Below, piece after piece: positions 9,006-17,227 of a stretch of DNA of 64,000 nt. The notes under the pieces are model-generated. The model saw nothing but the letters and a program-made list of their open reading frames with translations, ran no database searches and was not told the DNA's origin. Source of the DNA: Fibrobacter succinogenes (GTDB lineage: Bacteria; Fibrobacterota; Fibrobacteria; Fibrobacterales; Fibrobacteraceae); NCBI GenBank assembly GCA_902762305.1, contig CACWNW010000008.1, forward strand, positions 124,001-188,000. The letters are read 5' to 3'. How positions within the stretch are numbered: the stretch's first letter is position 1; every line of letters begins with the position of its first letter. A program made the position numbers and the translations under genes.

Positions 9006-10006
9006 AGGGTCTCCACCATGAACGGCACGGAATCCTTGTTAGGCATGTTCCTGCGGATAATCCACACGTTCGAAATGCCCGTCATGAGGTCGTCGGCGTT
9101 CTGCAGCGTCTGTTCCGTAGTTTCCATGAAGTCCGAAAGTCCGGAGGTGACCTGGCCGACATCCTTCAGGAGCCCGTCGACCTTTCCGATAGTCGTATCG
9201 ATGTTGTTCATCATACCGTCGACGTTGTCTATGAGGCGGTCGACTTTGCCCGGGAGGGGCTTGAGGTCGGTCATCATGCCGGAGACGTCGTCTGCGATAC
9301 CGTCTACGCGGTGCAGTAGCGGGGGCATGCTGCCCTGCAGCGTATCGACGAGGAGTGCCGCCTTGCGTATGGCGTTCTTGCCTGCGAGCGTGATGTCGTC
9401 GAGGCGGATGAGCTGGCGGTTCAGGTTGTCGTAGAGCCCGCGCGACCCGAACAGGGCGCCAACCGTGGTTCCCGTGTCCATGGCCATCGCCACGAGCGTG
9501 TCGGCCGCATCGATAAGGAGGTTCACGCGCCCGAGAAGTTCGTTGGTCGTCTCGAGGACGGTCTCGATATCCTGTGCCTTGCCGGGCGGAAGGAAGTCCC
9601 CGTCATCGAGCACGCGGCCCTTGCCGCGGTTCACGTCGATGTTGATGACGCGAGCCGAAATGAGGTTCTGGTCGCGGATGGCGAATACCTGGGCGCTGTC
9701 GGTAATCCAGTTCTGGAATTCCTTGCGGATGGTAAACTCGATATGCACGCCGTTCGCCTGGATTTCCATATTGGAAATCTGGCCTACGTCGACACCGCTA
9801 ATCTGGACGCGGGTGCCGGGGCGCAGGCCGAGTGCCTTTTCGAACGTACTGTGCAGCTTGTATTCCTCGACACCGATCATGCCGCTGGTGAAAAGCTTGG
9901 TGTAGAGGACGAGCCCGAAAATCATGACGGCAACTGTAAAGAACACGCCGACCAGGAGGCCGGAAACTTCCATCCAGTTGATTTGCTTGACGGGCTTTAT
10001 TATCAT
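8999..10006 (-). CDS. mlaD: MlaD/MCE-family ABC transporter substrate-binding protein
   Basis: This MCE-domain protein is anchored by one N-terminal transmembrane helix (residues 12-33) with the MCE beta domain following (about 38-120; GMIGVEEYKLHSTFEKALGL, GTRVQISGVDVGQI). The remaining 210 residues are long amphipathic helix/coiled coil containing repeated hydrophobic heptads (LLGRVNLLIDAADTLVAM, VDRLIDNVDGMMNNID), the part that in related proteins forms a tunnel across the periplasm. It is the membrane-bound subunit of a Mla-type phospholipid or lipid importer; MlaE and MlaF partners are not in the window. I set the start at the ATG at 10006 because the frame upstream codes for a sequence without protein character and runs into the divergent gene. 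Confidence 0.85.
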   Translation of the reverse strand: MIIKPVKQINWMEVSGLLVGVFFTVAVMIFGLVLYTKLFTSGMIGVEEYKLHSTFEKALGLRPGTRVQISGVDVGQISNMEIQANGVHIEFTIRKEFQNWITDSAQVFAIRDQNLISARVINIDVNRGKGRVLDDGDFLPPGKAQDIETVLETTNELLGRVNLLIDAADTLVAMAMDTGTTVGALFGSRGLYDNLNRQLIRLDDITLAGKNAIRKAALLVDTLQGSMPPLLHRVDGIADDVSGMMTDLKPLPGKVDRLIDNVDGMMNNIDTTIGKVDGLLKDVGQVTSGLSDFMETTEQTLQNADDLMTGISNVWIIRRNMPNKDSVPFMVETLW

Positions 10007-10088
10007 GTCAAGAAATATATAAATATTTATTTTCAATGTGCAAAATGTATTTAGTCTTTTTAATTTTGCTGTGATAAGGGAGGTTTTT

Positions 10089-11285
10089 ATGGAATTTCTG
10101 GAATTTTTAAACGAATCGGTGACTCCGTACCATACGGTTGCTGGGCTGAAAGCGCTCCTTTCGCAGCCTGCGGCCGGCGGCTTGAAACTCTGGGAACGCG
10201 GTGGCGCCCTCATTGCCGTGCGCATGCCGAAGTCCCCCTGCGCGGACTCCAAGTTCAGGATTGCGCTTGCCCATACCGATTTCCCGGCGCTCAAGATTAC
10301 TCCGAACCCGGACTGCCGGGCGGCAGGTATCCAGACGCTCCATCCCGAAATTTACGGCAGCCCGATTTATGCAAGCTGGCTTGACCGCGACCTGGGATAC
10401 GCAGGAATTCTCGCGTACGAGGCCTGCGGCAAGGTGGAGACCAGGGTGTTCCGCGGCGGCAGGCTTGTCCGCATCCCGCAACTCGCGGTCCACATGAACC
10501 GGGGCGTGAACCAGGATGGCCTGAAGGTGAACCCGCAGACGGACCTGAACGCGCTCTGGACATCCCGCGAAGGCGCGAAGTTCGTTGACGCGCTGAAGAA
10601 GGAACTGCCCGAGGGGGCGGAACTGCTCGATTTCGACGTGCAGCTGTTCGATGCCCAGCCCGCGCACCTGGGCGGACTTGACGACGAGTGGATTTATTCT
10701 GGGCGCCTGGACAACCTCTCGAGCTGCCATGCGATTGCAACCGCGCTGGCCTGCGCGCCTGTTCCCGAGAAGGACTTCTTGGTGGCCGCGTTCTTCAACA
10801 ACGAGGAAGTTGGTTCCGAGACCCGCGAAGGCGCCGCCGGGAACTTCCTGAAGTCTGTGCTGGAAGAGGTTGCGCCGGACGTTGACCGGAATGCGGTTCT
10901 TTCGTCTAGTTTGGCGCTGTCCATCGATATGGCGCATGCCGAACACCCGAACTTTACGCAGAAGCACGACCAGAACCATGCCCCGATTCTCGGCGAGGGT
11001 GTCGTGTTGAAGATAAACTCGCAAAAGCGTTACGCGAGCGACGTGTTCTCGAATGCGCAGTTCAAGTTGCTCTGCAAGCGCGCCGGCGTCCCGTACCAGA
11101 CTTTCGTGATGCGTAACGACATGCCCTGTGGCTCCACTGTTGGCCCCGCTGTTTCGGCAAGTCTCGGGATACCGACGGTCGATATCGGCGAACCCATGCT
11201 CAGCATGCACAGCATCCGCGAAATGACCTCCGTCAAGGATCACGGGAGCATGATCAAGCTTGTTTCGGGTTTCTTTTCCCTGTAA
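10089..11285 (+). CDS. apeB: M18-family metallo-aminopeptidase
   Basis: An aspartyl-aminopeptidase-like M18 enzyme of 398 residues that removes N-terminal residues using two metal ions in the cytoplasm. Recognisable active-site segments are HTDFPALKI (first His ligand), SGRLDNLSSCHA (bridging Asp), FNNEEVGSETREGA (catalytic Glu pair), SIDMAHAEHPN (Asp ligand) and the C-terminal HSIREM (His ligand). The start at 10089 is chosen because GGGAGG lies 6 bases upstream. It is divergent from mlaD with an 82-base spacer. The gene symbol is by family; substrate preference is not known. Confidence 0.88.
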   Translation: MEFLEFLNESVTPYHTVAGLKALLSQPAAGGLKLWERGGALIAVRMPKSPCADSKFRIALAHTDFPALKITPNPDCRAAGIQTLHPEIYGSPIYASWLDRDLGYAGILAYEACGKVETRVFRGGRLVRIPQLAVHMNRGVNQDGLKVNPQTDLNALWTSREGAKFVDALKKELPEGAELLDFDVQLFDAQPAHLGGLDDEWIYSGRLDNLSSCHAIATALACAPVPEKDFLVAAFFNNEEVGSETREGAAGNFLKSVLEEVAPDVDRNAVLSSSLALSIDMAHAEHPNFTQKHDQNHAPILGEGVVLKINSQKRYASDVFSNAQFKLLCKRAGVPYQTFVMRNDMPCGSTVGPAVSASLGIPTVDIGEPMLSMHSIREMTSVKDHGSMIKLVSGFFSL

Positions 11286-11313
11286 TTCCTTTTTTTACTA
11301 TCGTTTATAAGGA

Positions 11314-11763
11314 ATGTTCAGCAAGGTTGTGACAACGCTGCGCCATAAGTTCCCGAGGGGTGCCCTCGCGGGGCAGTTCCTGCGTTACCTGGTGACGGGC
11401 GGGCTTGCCTTTGTCGTGGATTTCGGGCTGTTTGCCTTGTGCCTGTATGTGTGCGGGTGGCATTACCTGCTCGCGAACCTGGTGGGGCTTGTCGCGGGTC
11501 TGGTGCTCAACTACGCCATGAGCATCGTGTGGGTGTTCACCGCCTGCAACCGCACGCTCGAAAAGCAGAAGACGGTGGAATTTATCCTGTTCGCGATTGT
11601 GGGGATTGCGGGTGTCGGAATCAACCAGCAGCTCATGTTCCTCATGGTCGACGGGCTTTCGCTGAACGAGATGCTTTCCAAGATGGTGGCCGCGGTCCTC
11701 GTGCTCATGTGGAACTTCGGTGCGCGGAAACTCATGCTGTTCCGCGGGAAGAAATCAGCCTGA
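11314..11763 (+). CDS. GtrA-like membrane protein
   Basis: At 149 residues with four predicted transmembrane helices (about 22-42, 48-68, 86-104, 114-134), this matches the GtrA/DPMS_TMD family. The FLRYLVTGGLAFVVDFGLFA opening and the LVLNYAMSIVWVF stretch are typical. GtrA proteins help move or anchor polyprenyl-phosphate-linked sugars used by membrane glycosyltransferases. It fits with the GT-C-type glycosyltransferases 4 and 8 kb downstream, although it is separated from them by the TIGR02147 pair. It has a short upstream AAGGA and no visible terminator. Confidence 0.85.
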   Translation: MFSKVVTTLRHKFPRGALAGQFLRYLVTGGLAFVVDFGLFALCLYVCGWHYLLANLVGLVAGLVLNYAMSIVWVFTACNRTLEKQKTVEFILFAIVGIAGVGINQQLMFLMVDGLSLNEMLSKMVAAVLVLMWNFGARKLMLFRGKKSA

Positions 11764-11899
11764 TTCGTTTTGGCCTGGGGGCTCGCCTGCGCGTTTTCCT
11801 ATATAATACACTTTTGTAGCATGAGTGGCTTATTTTTGTAAACATGTTGAAAAATTGTTGAAATAAATATAAAAATAGGGGTTTTGTAGTATAGAAAGG

Positions 11900-11929
11900 T
11901 TGTGTTCTAAAATAAAATAGTCTATATTG
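11900..11929 (+). promoter_or_regulatory. Putative promoter/operator of TIGR02147 gene 1
   Basis: TTG (11900-11902), 20 bases, TATATTG (11923-11929), then the ATG at 11936. The -33 region overlaps TGTGTTCTAAAAT (11901-11913), which recurs base for base upstream of the TIGR02147 gene at 60488. Three TTTTGTA-type direct repeats lie further upstream (11811, 11834 and 11882 regions). Confidence 0.5.
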
Positions 11930-11935
11930 CAGGCC

Positions 11936-12763
11936 ATGGAATCCATTTTTGCCTATTACGACTATCGCGAGTACATGCGTACGTTCTACGAGGAGCGCAA
12001 GCGCCTTTCGTCGTTTTCGTGGAGGGAATTTTCTCGGCTTTCGGGCTTCAGTTCGCCCAACTACCTGAAGGTCGTGTGCGACGGCAAGAGCCGCCTGAGC
12101 AGTATTGGCGCCGTGCAGGTCGCTGTCGCGATGGGGCTTGCCGGTTTCGAGAGCGACTATTTCGCGAAGATGGTTGCGTTCAACGAGTCGAAGGATGAAT
12201 CGCAGAAGCGGGAACTGCTTGCCGACATGCGCACGATTGCGCGCGAGAACAAGGTGCGCGTCTTGGACGGCGATGCCTATGCCTATTTCGATTCGTGGCT
12301 CCATCCCGTGATGCGCGAACTGTTGCCGATTGCCCCGGGAGCAAAGCCGCTGGAACTCGCGAGGATGTGCTACCCCGAGGTGAGTGCCGAGGAAACCCGC
12401 AAGTCGGCGGAATTCCTGGTGCATGCGGGGCTCCTGGAAAAGAAGGACGGGCTTTACGAGCAGACGGAGAAGGTGGTGACGGGATCCGCCGAAATCATCC
12501 CGCTCGCGATACGTTCCATGCACAGGCAGATGGCAAAATTCGCATACGAGGCCATCGACCGCGTGTCGCCTGCCGAAAGGAACTTTTCCGGTGTCACGCT
12601 CTCGGTCTCGAAGGATTCGTACGACCGTATCGTCGACGAGATGGAGGCCTTCCAGAAAAGGATAATTGCCATCGCTTGCGACGAGAAGAATGCCGACCGG
12701 GTATACCGAATAAATTTACAGCTTTTTCCGATGACGAAATTGATGGAGGAGAATCATGAATAA
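11936..12763 (+). CDS. TIGR02147-family protein (paralogue 1)
   Basis: The 275-residue product belongs to the TIGR02147 family, known almost only from Fibrobacter. The family's opening Y-x-DYREY-x(10)-RLSSFSWREFSRLSGFSS is present; this N-terminal 60 residues looks like a helix-turn-helix domain (REFSRLSGFSSPNYLKVVCDG), so a DNA-binding regulator is likely but unproven. A conserved middle segment (HPVMRELLP..PGAKPLELARM) and a C-terminal LQLFPMTKL tail are shared with the paralogues at 47085 and 60488. The ATG at 11936 is preferred over an upstream TTG by alignment with these. The last codons contain GGAGGAG, the ribosome-binding site of the lipoprotein gene that overlaps by 8 bases. Confidence 0.85.
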   Translation: MESIFAYYDYREYMRTFYEERKRLSSFSWREFSRLSGFSSPNYLKVVCDGKSRLSSIGAVQVAVAMGLAGFESDYFAKMVAFNESKDESQKRELLADMRTIARENKVRVLDGDAYAYFDSWLHPVMRELLPIAPGAKPLELARMCYPEVSAEETRKSAEFLVHAGLLEKKDGLYEQTEKVVTGSAEIIPLAIRSMHRQMAKFAYEAIDRVSPAERNFSGVTLSVSKDSYDRIVDEMEAFQKRIIAIACDEKNADRVYRINLQLFPMTKLMEENHE

Positions 12764-13601
12764 GCGTATGCTGCTTTTGGCACCGTTCCTTGCGGCCTTC
12801 TCGCTGTTCGCATCTTGTGCGGATTCCGATAAAATGAGCGGAGCTACGGCCGAAACGAATGCCTTTGCGCAGGGATCTTCTGACAGTGAGACGAAGGGGT
12901 CGTCCGACAGCAAGACGGTGGAATCGTCCGTGAGCGAGGAAAGAGACGTTTCCAGTCCTGTAAGTACGGAATCCTCCAGTTCCGGGAATAACGTTCTCGG
13001 GTTCGATACTACGCTTTCGCCCTCGTCCGATAAGAAACTGGCCTTGTGCGACAGCGTCCTTGCCGAATTTGCGAATCTCACGTCCGTTGAGGCGCCTGAC
13101 GGCGATACGAACGGGACTCCGACATCGTCTGGAACATCGTTCTTTTTCACGACGGCTCCGGATGTGTTCTTCGAATCGGGCGATTGCCGTGTGGAAGTGT
13201 TCGAGGAAGAGGGCGGTGTGCGCCAGGTCTATGGCGAGGTTGGCCTGCGCGAGAATATCTCGCTGTACTACCAGGAAAGTAGCGTTTTGTTGCAGGTGGC
13301 GAACGGCATTTATCAGGGTGACGGCTGCGAACAGGATCTTGACGCGTTCAGGCGAAAGTGCAGTAACGATGCCGGCGTGTTCAGGGACCTGAACGGTGAC
13401 GAGGGCTGCTCCGCCGGGAGGCTGTATCTGGCCTGCGTGTCCATCGTGGATGGCGCCAAGAAGGGTGTTCTCCAGAGGGAGGCGAATCTCTACAAAAGGG
13501 CGTGTGAAGGCGAAATGGCCCCGAAAAATATAGAATGCAATGCCCAATGCGAAATTGTTGGCGGTGAGCAGGTTTGCGATACGGCTTGTTGGGCCTTGTA
13601 A
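12756..13601 (+). CDS. Lipoprotein, Ser-rich, partner of TIGR02147 paralogue 1
   Basis: A type II signal peptide with lipobox FASC (Cys21) marks a 281-residue lipoprotein. Residues 25-90 are a Ser/Thr/Asp-rich linker; the remaining part has about ten Cys, mostly in the second half, and no domain I recognise. It lacks the FISUMP end and the QKGPF segment of the other TIGR02147-linked lipoproteins in this window, so the regulator is conserved while the cargo varies. It overlaps the regulator gene by 8 bases with the Shine-Dalgarno inside the regulator's end, indicating coupled translation. Confidence 0.75.
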   Translation: MNKRMLLLAPFLAAFSLFASCADSDKMSGATAETNAFAQGSSDSETKGSSDSKTVESSVSEERDVSSPVSTESSSSGNNVLGFDTTLSPSSDKKLALCDSVLAEFANLTSVEAPDGDTNGTPTSSGTSFFFTTAPDVFFESGDCRVEVFEEEGGVRQVYGEVGLRENISLYYQESSVLLQVANGIYQGDGCEQDLDAFRRKCSNDAGVFRDLNGDEGCSAGRLYLACVSIVDGAKKGVLQREANLYKRACEGEMAPKNIECNAQCEIVGGEQVCDTACWAL

Positions 13602-13625
13602 TTAAAACTTACTATATTCATTCGC

Positions 13626-15266
13626 ATGAAAGAGAATCAGAAAATCGCCGTAATTGCGGGCGCAGGCCCTGCGGGCTTGACTGCAGCGTTGGAACTTTTA
13701 CGTACGACCGACGTGAAGCCGGTCATCTACGAAGCAGAAGACGTCATCGGGGGTATTTCCCGTACGGCGCGCTACAACGGCAACCGCATGGATATTGGCG
13801 GGCACCGTTTCTTCAGCAAGAGTGATATCGTAATGGACTGGTGGCAGGGAATTCTGCCCTTGCAGGGTGTCGCGAGCAAGGACGACATCGCCATCGGGCG
13901 TAGCGTGCCGCTGGTGGCCGGCGGCCCTGACCCCGAGAAGACGGACTACGTGATGCTTTGCCGTAGCCGCCTCAGCCGCATCCTTTTCCTTCGCAAGCTT
14001 TTTGATTATCCGGTAAGCCTGAACGGCGACACCATCCGTAACCTTGGGCTGTGGCGCATGTTCAAGATTGGCATGAGCTACATCAAGGTGCAGCTCTTGC
14101 CCGCCCGCAAGGAAAAGAGTCTCGAAGATTTCATGATCAACCGCTTTGGCGTGGAACTCTACCGCACGTTCTTCCGCGACTACACCGAGAAGGTGTGGGG
14201 CGTGCCGTGCAGCAAGATTAGCCCCGACTGGGGTGGCCAGCGCATCAAGGGGCTTTCCATCACGAAGACCGTGGTGCACGCCTTGAAGCAGATTTTTGCC
14301 AGCAAGAAGAAGGCTTCGGCCGGTTCTGCCGATGGCGCCGACATCCGCCAGAAGGATACCGAGACAAGCCTTATCGGCCAGTTCCTCTACCCGAAATTCG
14401 GGCCCGGCCAGTTGTGGGAAACGGTTGCCGAAAAGGTGCAGGAGCTTGGTGGCGAAATCAACATGAACATGAAGGTCGTGGGCGTGAACCGCGATGCGAG
14501 CGGCAAGCGCGTCGAAAGCGTCGTCGTGGAAAGCATGGATTCTATGGGGGTCGTTTTGCGTGAAGCCGTTCCGTGCGATTACTTCCTCAGCACCATGCCG
14601 GTCAAGGAACTTGTCTCTGCGATGGACTGCGAAAAGAACCCCGTGCCTGCCGAAGTCAAGCGCGTCGCCGATGGCCTCGTGTACCGCGACTTCATCACTG
14701 TGGGCCTGCTCCTGGACAAGCTGCTCATCAAGAATCCGGCTAAGCCTGGCACTCCCGAAAGCAAGCTCAAGTTCGTGGCCGACAACTGGATTTACGTGCA
14801 GGAATCCGACGTGAAGCTCGGACGCATCCAGATTTTCAACAACTGGAGCCCCTACCTGGTGGCCGACCCCGAGAAGGTGTGGATTGGCCTCGAGTACTTT
14901 GCTACCGAAGGCGACGAGATGTGGCGCATGCCCGACAAGGACTTCATCAAGTTTGCGATTGAAGAGCTTGACAAGATTGACGTGGCCAGGCCCGAAGACG
15001 TGCGCGATTCCGTGGTGTTCCATATCCGGAAGGCGTATCCGGCCTACTTCGGCACCTACGGCGAGTTTGGCAAGATTCGCGAATACGTGGACCCGATTGA
15101 GAACCTTTTCTTGATGGGCCGTAACGGCATGCACAAGTACAACAACATGGACCATAGCATGCTTGCCGCCATGGAAGTCGTGAAGTGCATTCGCGAAGGG
15201 AATACCGACAAGACTGCCCTCTGGAACGTGAACTCCGAAGAGGAATACCACGAAGGCAAAAAGTAA
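13626..15266 (+). CDS. FAD-dependent oxidoreductase (amine oxidase / UDP-galactopyranose mutase-like)
   Basis: The N-terminus holds a Rossmann dinucleotide-binding motif ([17 protein letters not shown], residues 8-24), with the second FAD signature [12 protein letters not shown] and the [10 protein letters not shown] motif seen in amine-oxidase/protoporphyrinogen-oxidase-like flavoproteins. At 546 residues it is longer than UDP-galactopyranose mutase. A C-terminal [19 protein letters not shown] stretch is typical of the FAD-closing region of this group. Located directly before a membrane glycosyltransferase (overlap of one base, TAATG), it is likely involved in making or modifying a surface sugar or its lipid carrier. 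The TATATT box 5 bases before the ATG, without Shine-Dalgarno, suggests a leaderless mRNA. Confidence 0.8.
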   Translation: MKENQKIAVIAGAGPAGLTAALELLRTTDVKPVIYEAEDVIGGISRTARYNGNRMDIGGHRFFSKSDIVMDWWQGILPLQGVASKDDIAIGRSVPLVAGGPDPEKTDYVMLCRSRLSRILFLRKLFDYPVSLNGDTIRNLGLWRMFKIGMSYIKVQLLPARKEKSLEDFMINRFGVELYRTFFRDYTEKVWGVPCSKISPDWGGQRIKGLSITKTVVHALKQIFASKKKASAGSADGADIRQKDTETSLIGQFLYPKFGPGQLWETVAEKVQELGGEINMNMKVVGVNRDASGKRVESVVVESMDSMGVVLREAVPCDYFLSTMPVKELVSAMDCEKNPVPAEVKRVADGLVYRDFITVGLLLDKLLIKNPAKPGTPESKLKFVADNWIYVQESDVKLGRIQIFNNWSPYLVADPEKVWIGLEYFATEGDEMWRMPDKDFIKFAIEELDKIDVARPEDVRDSVVFHIRKAYPAYFGTYGEFGKIREYVDPIENLFLMGRNGMHKYNNMDHSMLAAMEVVKCIREGNTDKTALWNVNSEEEYHEGKK

Positions 15267-17017
15267 TGCTTGCAAGGCTGATAAAATTCCGTGAACTAGT
15301 CCTGGTGCTGGGTGCTGCACTCGCGGTACTCCTGTACTGGATTGCGAGTCCGTCGATGGGCAATGCCGTCTTGCATCGCGATGGCGCTGGGAAGGCGGTC
15401 CCGATGCCGGTGAGCCTCCCGATGGGGCCGGGCGAACTCTTTGCTCTGGAATTTGATGTGACGTCGGGCTTTGGCGGCGACTTTACGCTCGATATCCATC
15501 CGGATGATTGCGTGACGCGCCTTAGGGTGAACGGAACCGATCTCCCGTTCCAGAAGTATCCGGGATTCTGCAGCTGGAATGCCGGATTCAAGTTGTCGAA
15601 ATCGGAAATTCAGAAGCATGTAGGCAAGGACGTCTCCAAGTTCCATATCGAGATGGATTTGCGCAATAACAATGGGCTCGGGGGCATGACCGCCACGCTT
15701 TTGGCGGATAGCATCTTGATGAGCGTCTTTGCTGTGCTGTTCTTCTTGTGCATTGGTGGCCTGGTGTTTTCTGTGGGTGCGCGCTTCAAGATTGATTCGC
15801 ACCTGCTGCTGATATTCTTCTTGGGGCTGCTCTTGCGCGTGGCCTATACGCAGGGGACGTTCTTCGACGAACGCGGCCACGATACGGGTGGACACATCCA
15901 CTATATCCATATTGTCGCGAATGACTACCGCATCCCTGCAGCAAGCGACTGCTGGACCTGTTACCATCCGCCGGTCTACTACATTGCGAGTGCGGGCGTA
16001 TGGAATGCGTCTAAATGGCTTGGCTTTGCTCCCCAGAATGCCGTGAAGTGGTTCGATTTCTTGATGTCGCTTGTCGCGCTTGGTTTTGGCCTCGCCTGTA
16101 TCCGTGAACTTCTCTGGGGTAAGCCCCGCTATATCGCAGCCTTGCTCTGGAGCCTGTGGCCGAGTTTTATCCTCGCCTCACCGCGTATAGGCAACGATAT
16201 CCTCTTCTACGCGATGCATGCTGTTACGATGTGGGGCTGCCTCCGTTATATCAGGACGAGTGCGGGCAAGTACCTGCTTACGGCAATCGTTGCCGCCGCT
16301 CTCGCTTACTGGACCAAGTCTACTGGGGCTATCGCATTCGGGCTTGTGGGGGTTACGGTGCTGGTCCATACGTTGCCGCGGGTGCTGCATAGGCTTTCTC
16401 GCATGGAGTGGGCGTCTCTTGCGGTATTGCTGGTCGTTGGCATAATCGTCATCGTCCGTGTGCTTGGTGGTGACATCGTCGCCAATGCCGGCGGCAACGA
16501 CAATACGGTCCTTGTGCAGAACAATCCTGGAAATTTCATGTTCTTCGATATCCGAACGTTTTTGACCCAGCCCTATACGGACCCGTGGCACGACGAACTC
16601 GGCCGTCAGTTCTTCTGGAATTACCTTGCCAAGACATCGCTGTTCGGAGAATTCAAATTGTGGATGGCGCCTGCGGGCCAATGGCTTGCGTGCATCGCGA
16701 GTCTCTGTTTCGTGCTCCTTGCTGGCTTCACATTCGCTGGCGTCTGGCGTAAGAAATGGAATAAGGTTGACTTTGTCCTGATAACGCAAGCGGTCGCATT
16801 CTTTGCTGCGATGATTGTACTCCGCCTCAAGTACCCGTTCTCTTGCAGCAATGATTTCCGCTACATTGTTCCGGTGCTCTTGTGCGTGCTTCCGTATACG
16901 GCGGAAGGTATCAGTGGGGATGGTACAAGCGTCAAGCGCCGTGTGTGCGGATGGATTACCGTCTTTGTTTTCGTTATCTCGACTTCTGTTGTCGTTCTGA
17001 ATGCGTGTGCTCGGTAA
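15266..17017 (+). CDS. GT-C-type membrane glycosyltransferase (GT39/ArnT-like)
   Basis: The 583-residue protein has an N-terminal transmembrane helix (about 11-27), a 120-residue extracytoplasmic beta domain, then about ten further hydrophobic helices. The segment FFDERGHDTGGHIHYIHI resembles the first extracytoplasmic acidic loop of dolichyl/undecaprenyl-phosphate sugar transferases, which use a lipid-phosphate sugar to glycosylate a lipid or protein outside the membrane. I set the start at the ATG overlapping the previous stop (15266); the longer upstream frame is a shadow of the oxidoreductase gene. The enzyme's acceptor is unknown. Confidence 0.75.
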   Translation: MLARLIKFRELVLVLGAALAVLLYWIASPSMGNAVLHRDGAGKAVPMPVSLPMGPGELFALEFDVTSGFGGDFTLDIHPDDCVTRLRVNGTDLPFQKYPGFCSWNAGFKLSKSEIQKHVGKDVSKFHIEMDLRNNNGLGGMTATLLADSILMSVFAVLFFLCIGGLVFSVGARFKIDSHLLLIFFLGLLLRVAYTQGTFFDERGHDTGGHIHYIHIVANDYRIPAASDCWTCYHPPVYYIASAGVWNASKWLGFAPQNAVKWFDFLMSLVALGFGLACIRELLWGKPRYIAALLWSLWPSFILASPRIGNDILFYAMHAVTMWGCLRYIRTSAGKYLLTAIVAAALAYWTKSTGAIAFGLVGVTVLVHTLPRVLHRLSRMEWASLAVLLVVGIIVIVRVLGGDIVANAGGNDNTVLVQNNPGNFMFFDIRTFLTQPYTDPWHDELGRQFFWNYLAKTSLFGEFKLWMAPAGQWLACIASLCFVLLAGFTFAGVWRKKWNKVDFVLITQAVAFFAAMIVLRLKYPFSCSNDFRYIVPVLLCVLPYTAEGISGDGTSVKRRVCGWITVFVFVISTSVVVLNACAR

Positions 17018-17178
17018 AGATGTTGATTTGTTTTATAGAAAAAATATTTTCTTTGTTTGTGCAGAAACAGTATTTTGTTTTTTATAAAGAAAATGAATAA
17101 AGTATCGGAATTGCAGATAAGCTGCAAAAAATATTTAGAATGAGATTAAAGACAATGTTAATAATCTATTTTTTTGTT

Positions 17179-17200
17179 GTTAAAGAAATGAATCTTTAAC
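17179..17200 (+). other. Hairpin in the leader of the C25-type peptidase gene
   Basis: GTTAAAGA/TCTTTAAC forms an 8-bp perfect stem with a six-base loop, 28 bases before the start codon. The whole spacer 17018-17227 is strongly AT-rich. It could be a protein-binding operator or an mRNA structure; no T run of terminator type follows. Confidence 0.35.
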
Positions 17201-17227
17201 TTAAAAAACAAGAAAAGGAGATAAAAC

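Noticed and set aside
10007-10294. N-terminal extension of the MCE-domain gene
   Set aside because: The frame stays open upstream by chance but runs over the divergent promoter and into the M18 gene; the ATG at 10006 gives a normal anchor helix.
13698-15320. 540-codon open frame on the reverse strand
   Set aside because: Shadow of the FAD oxidoreductase gene, which has intact dinucleotide-binding motifs.
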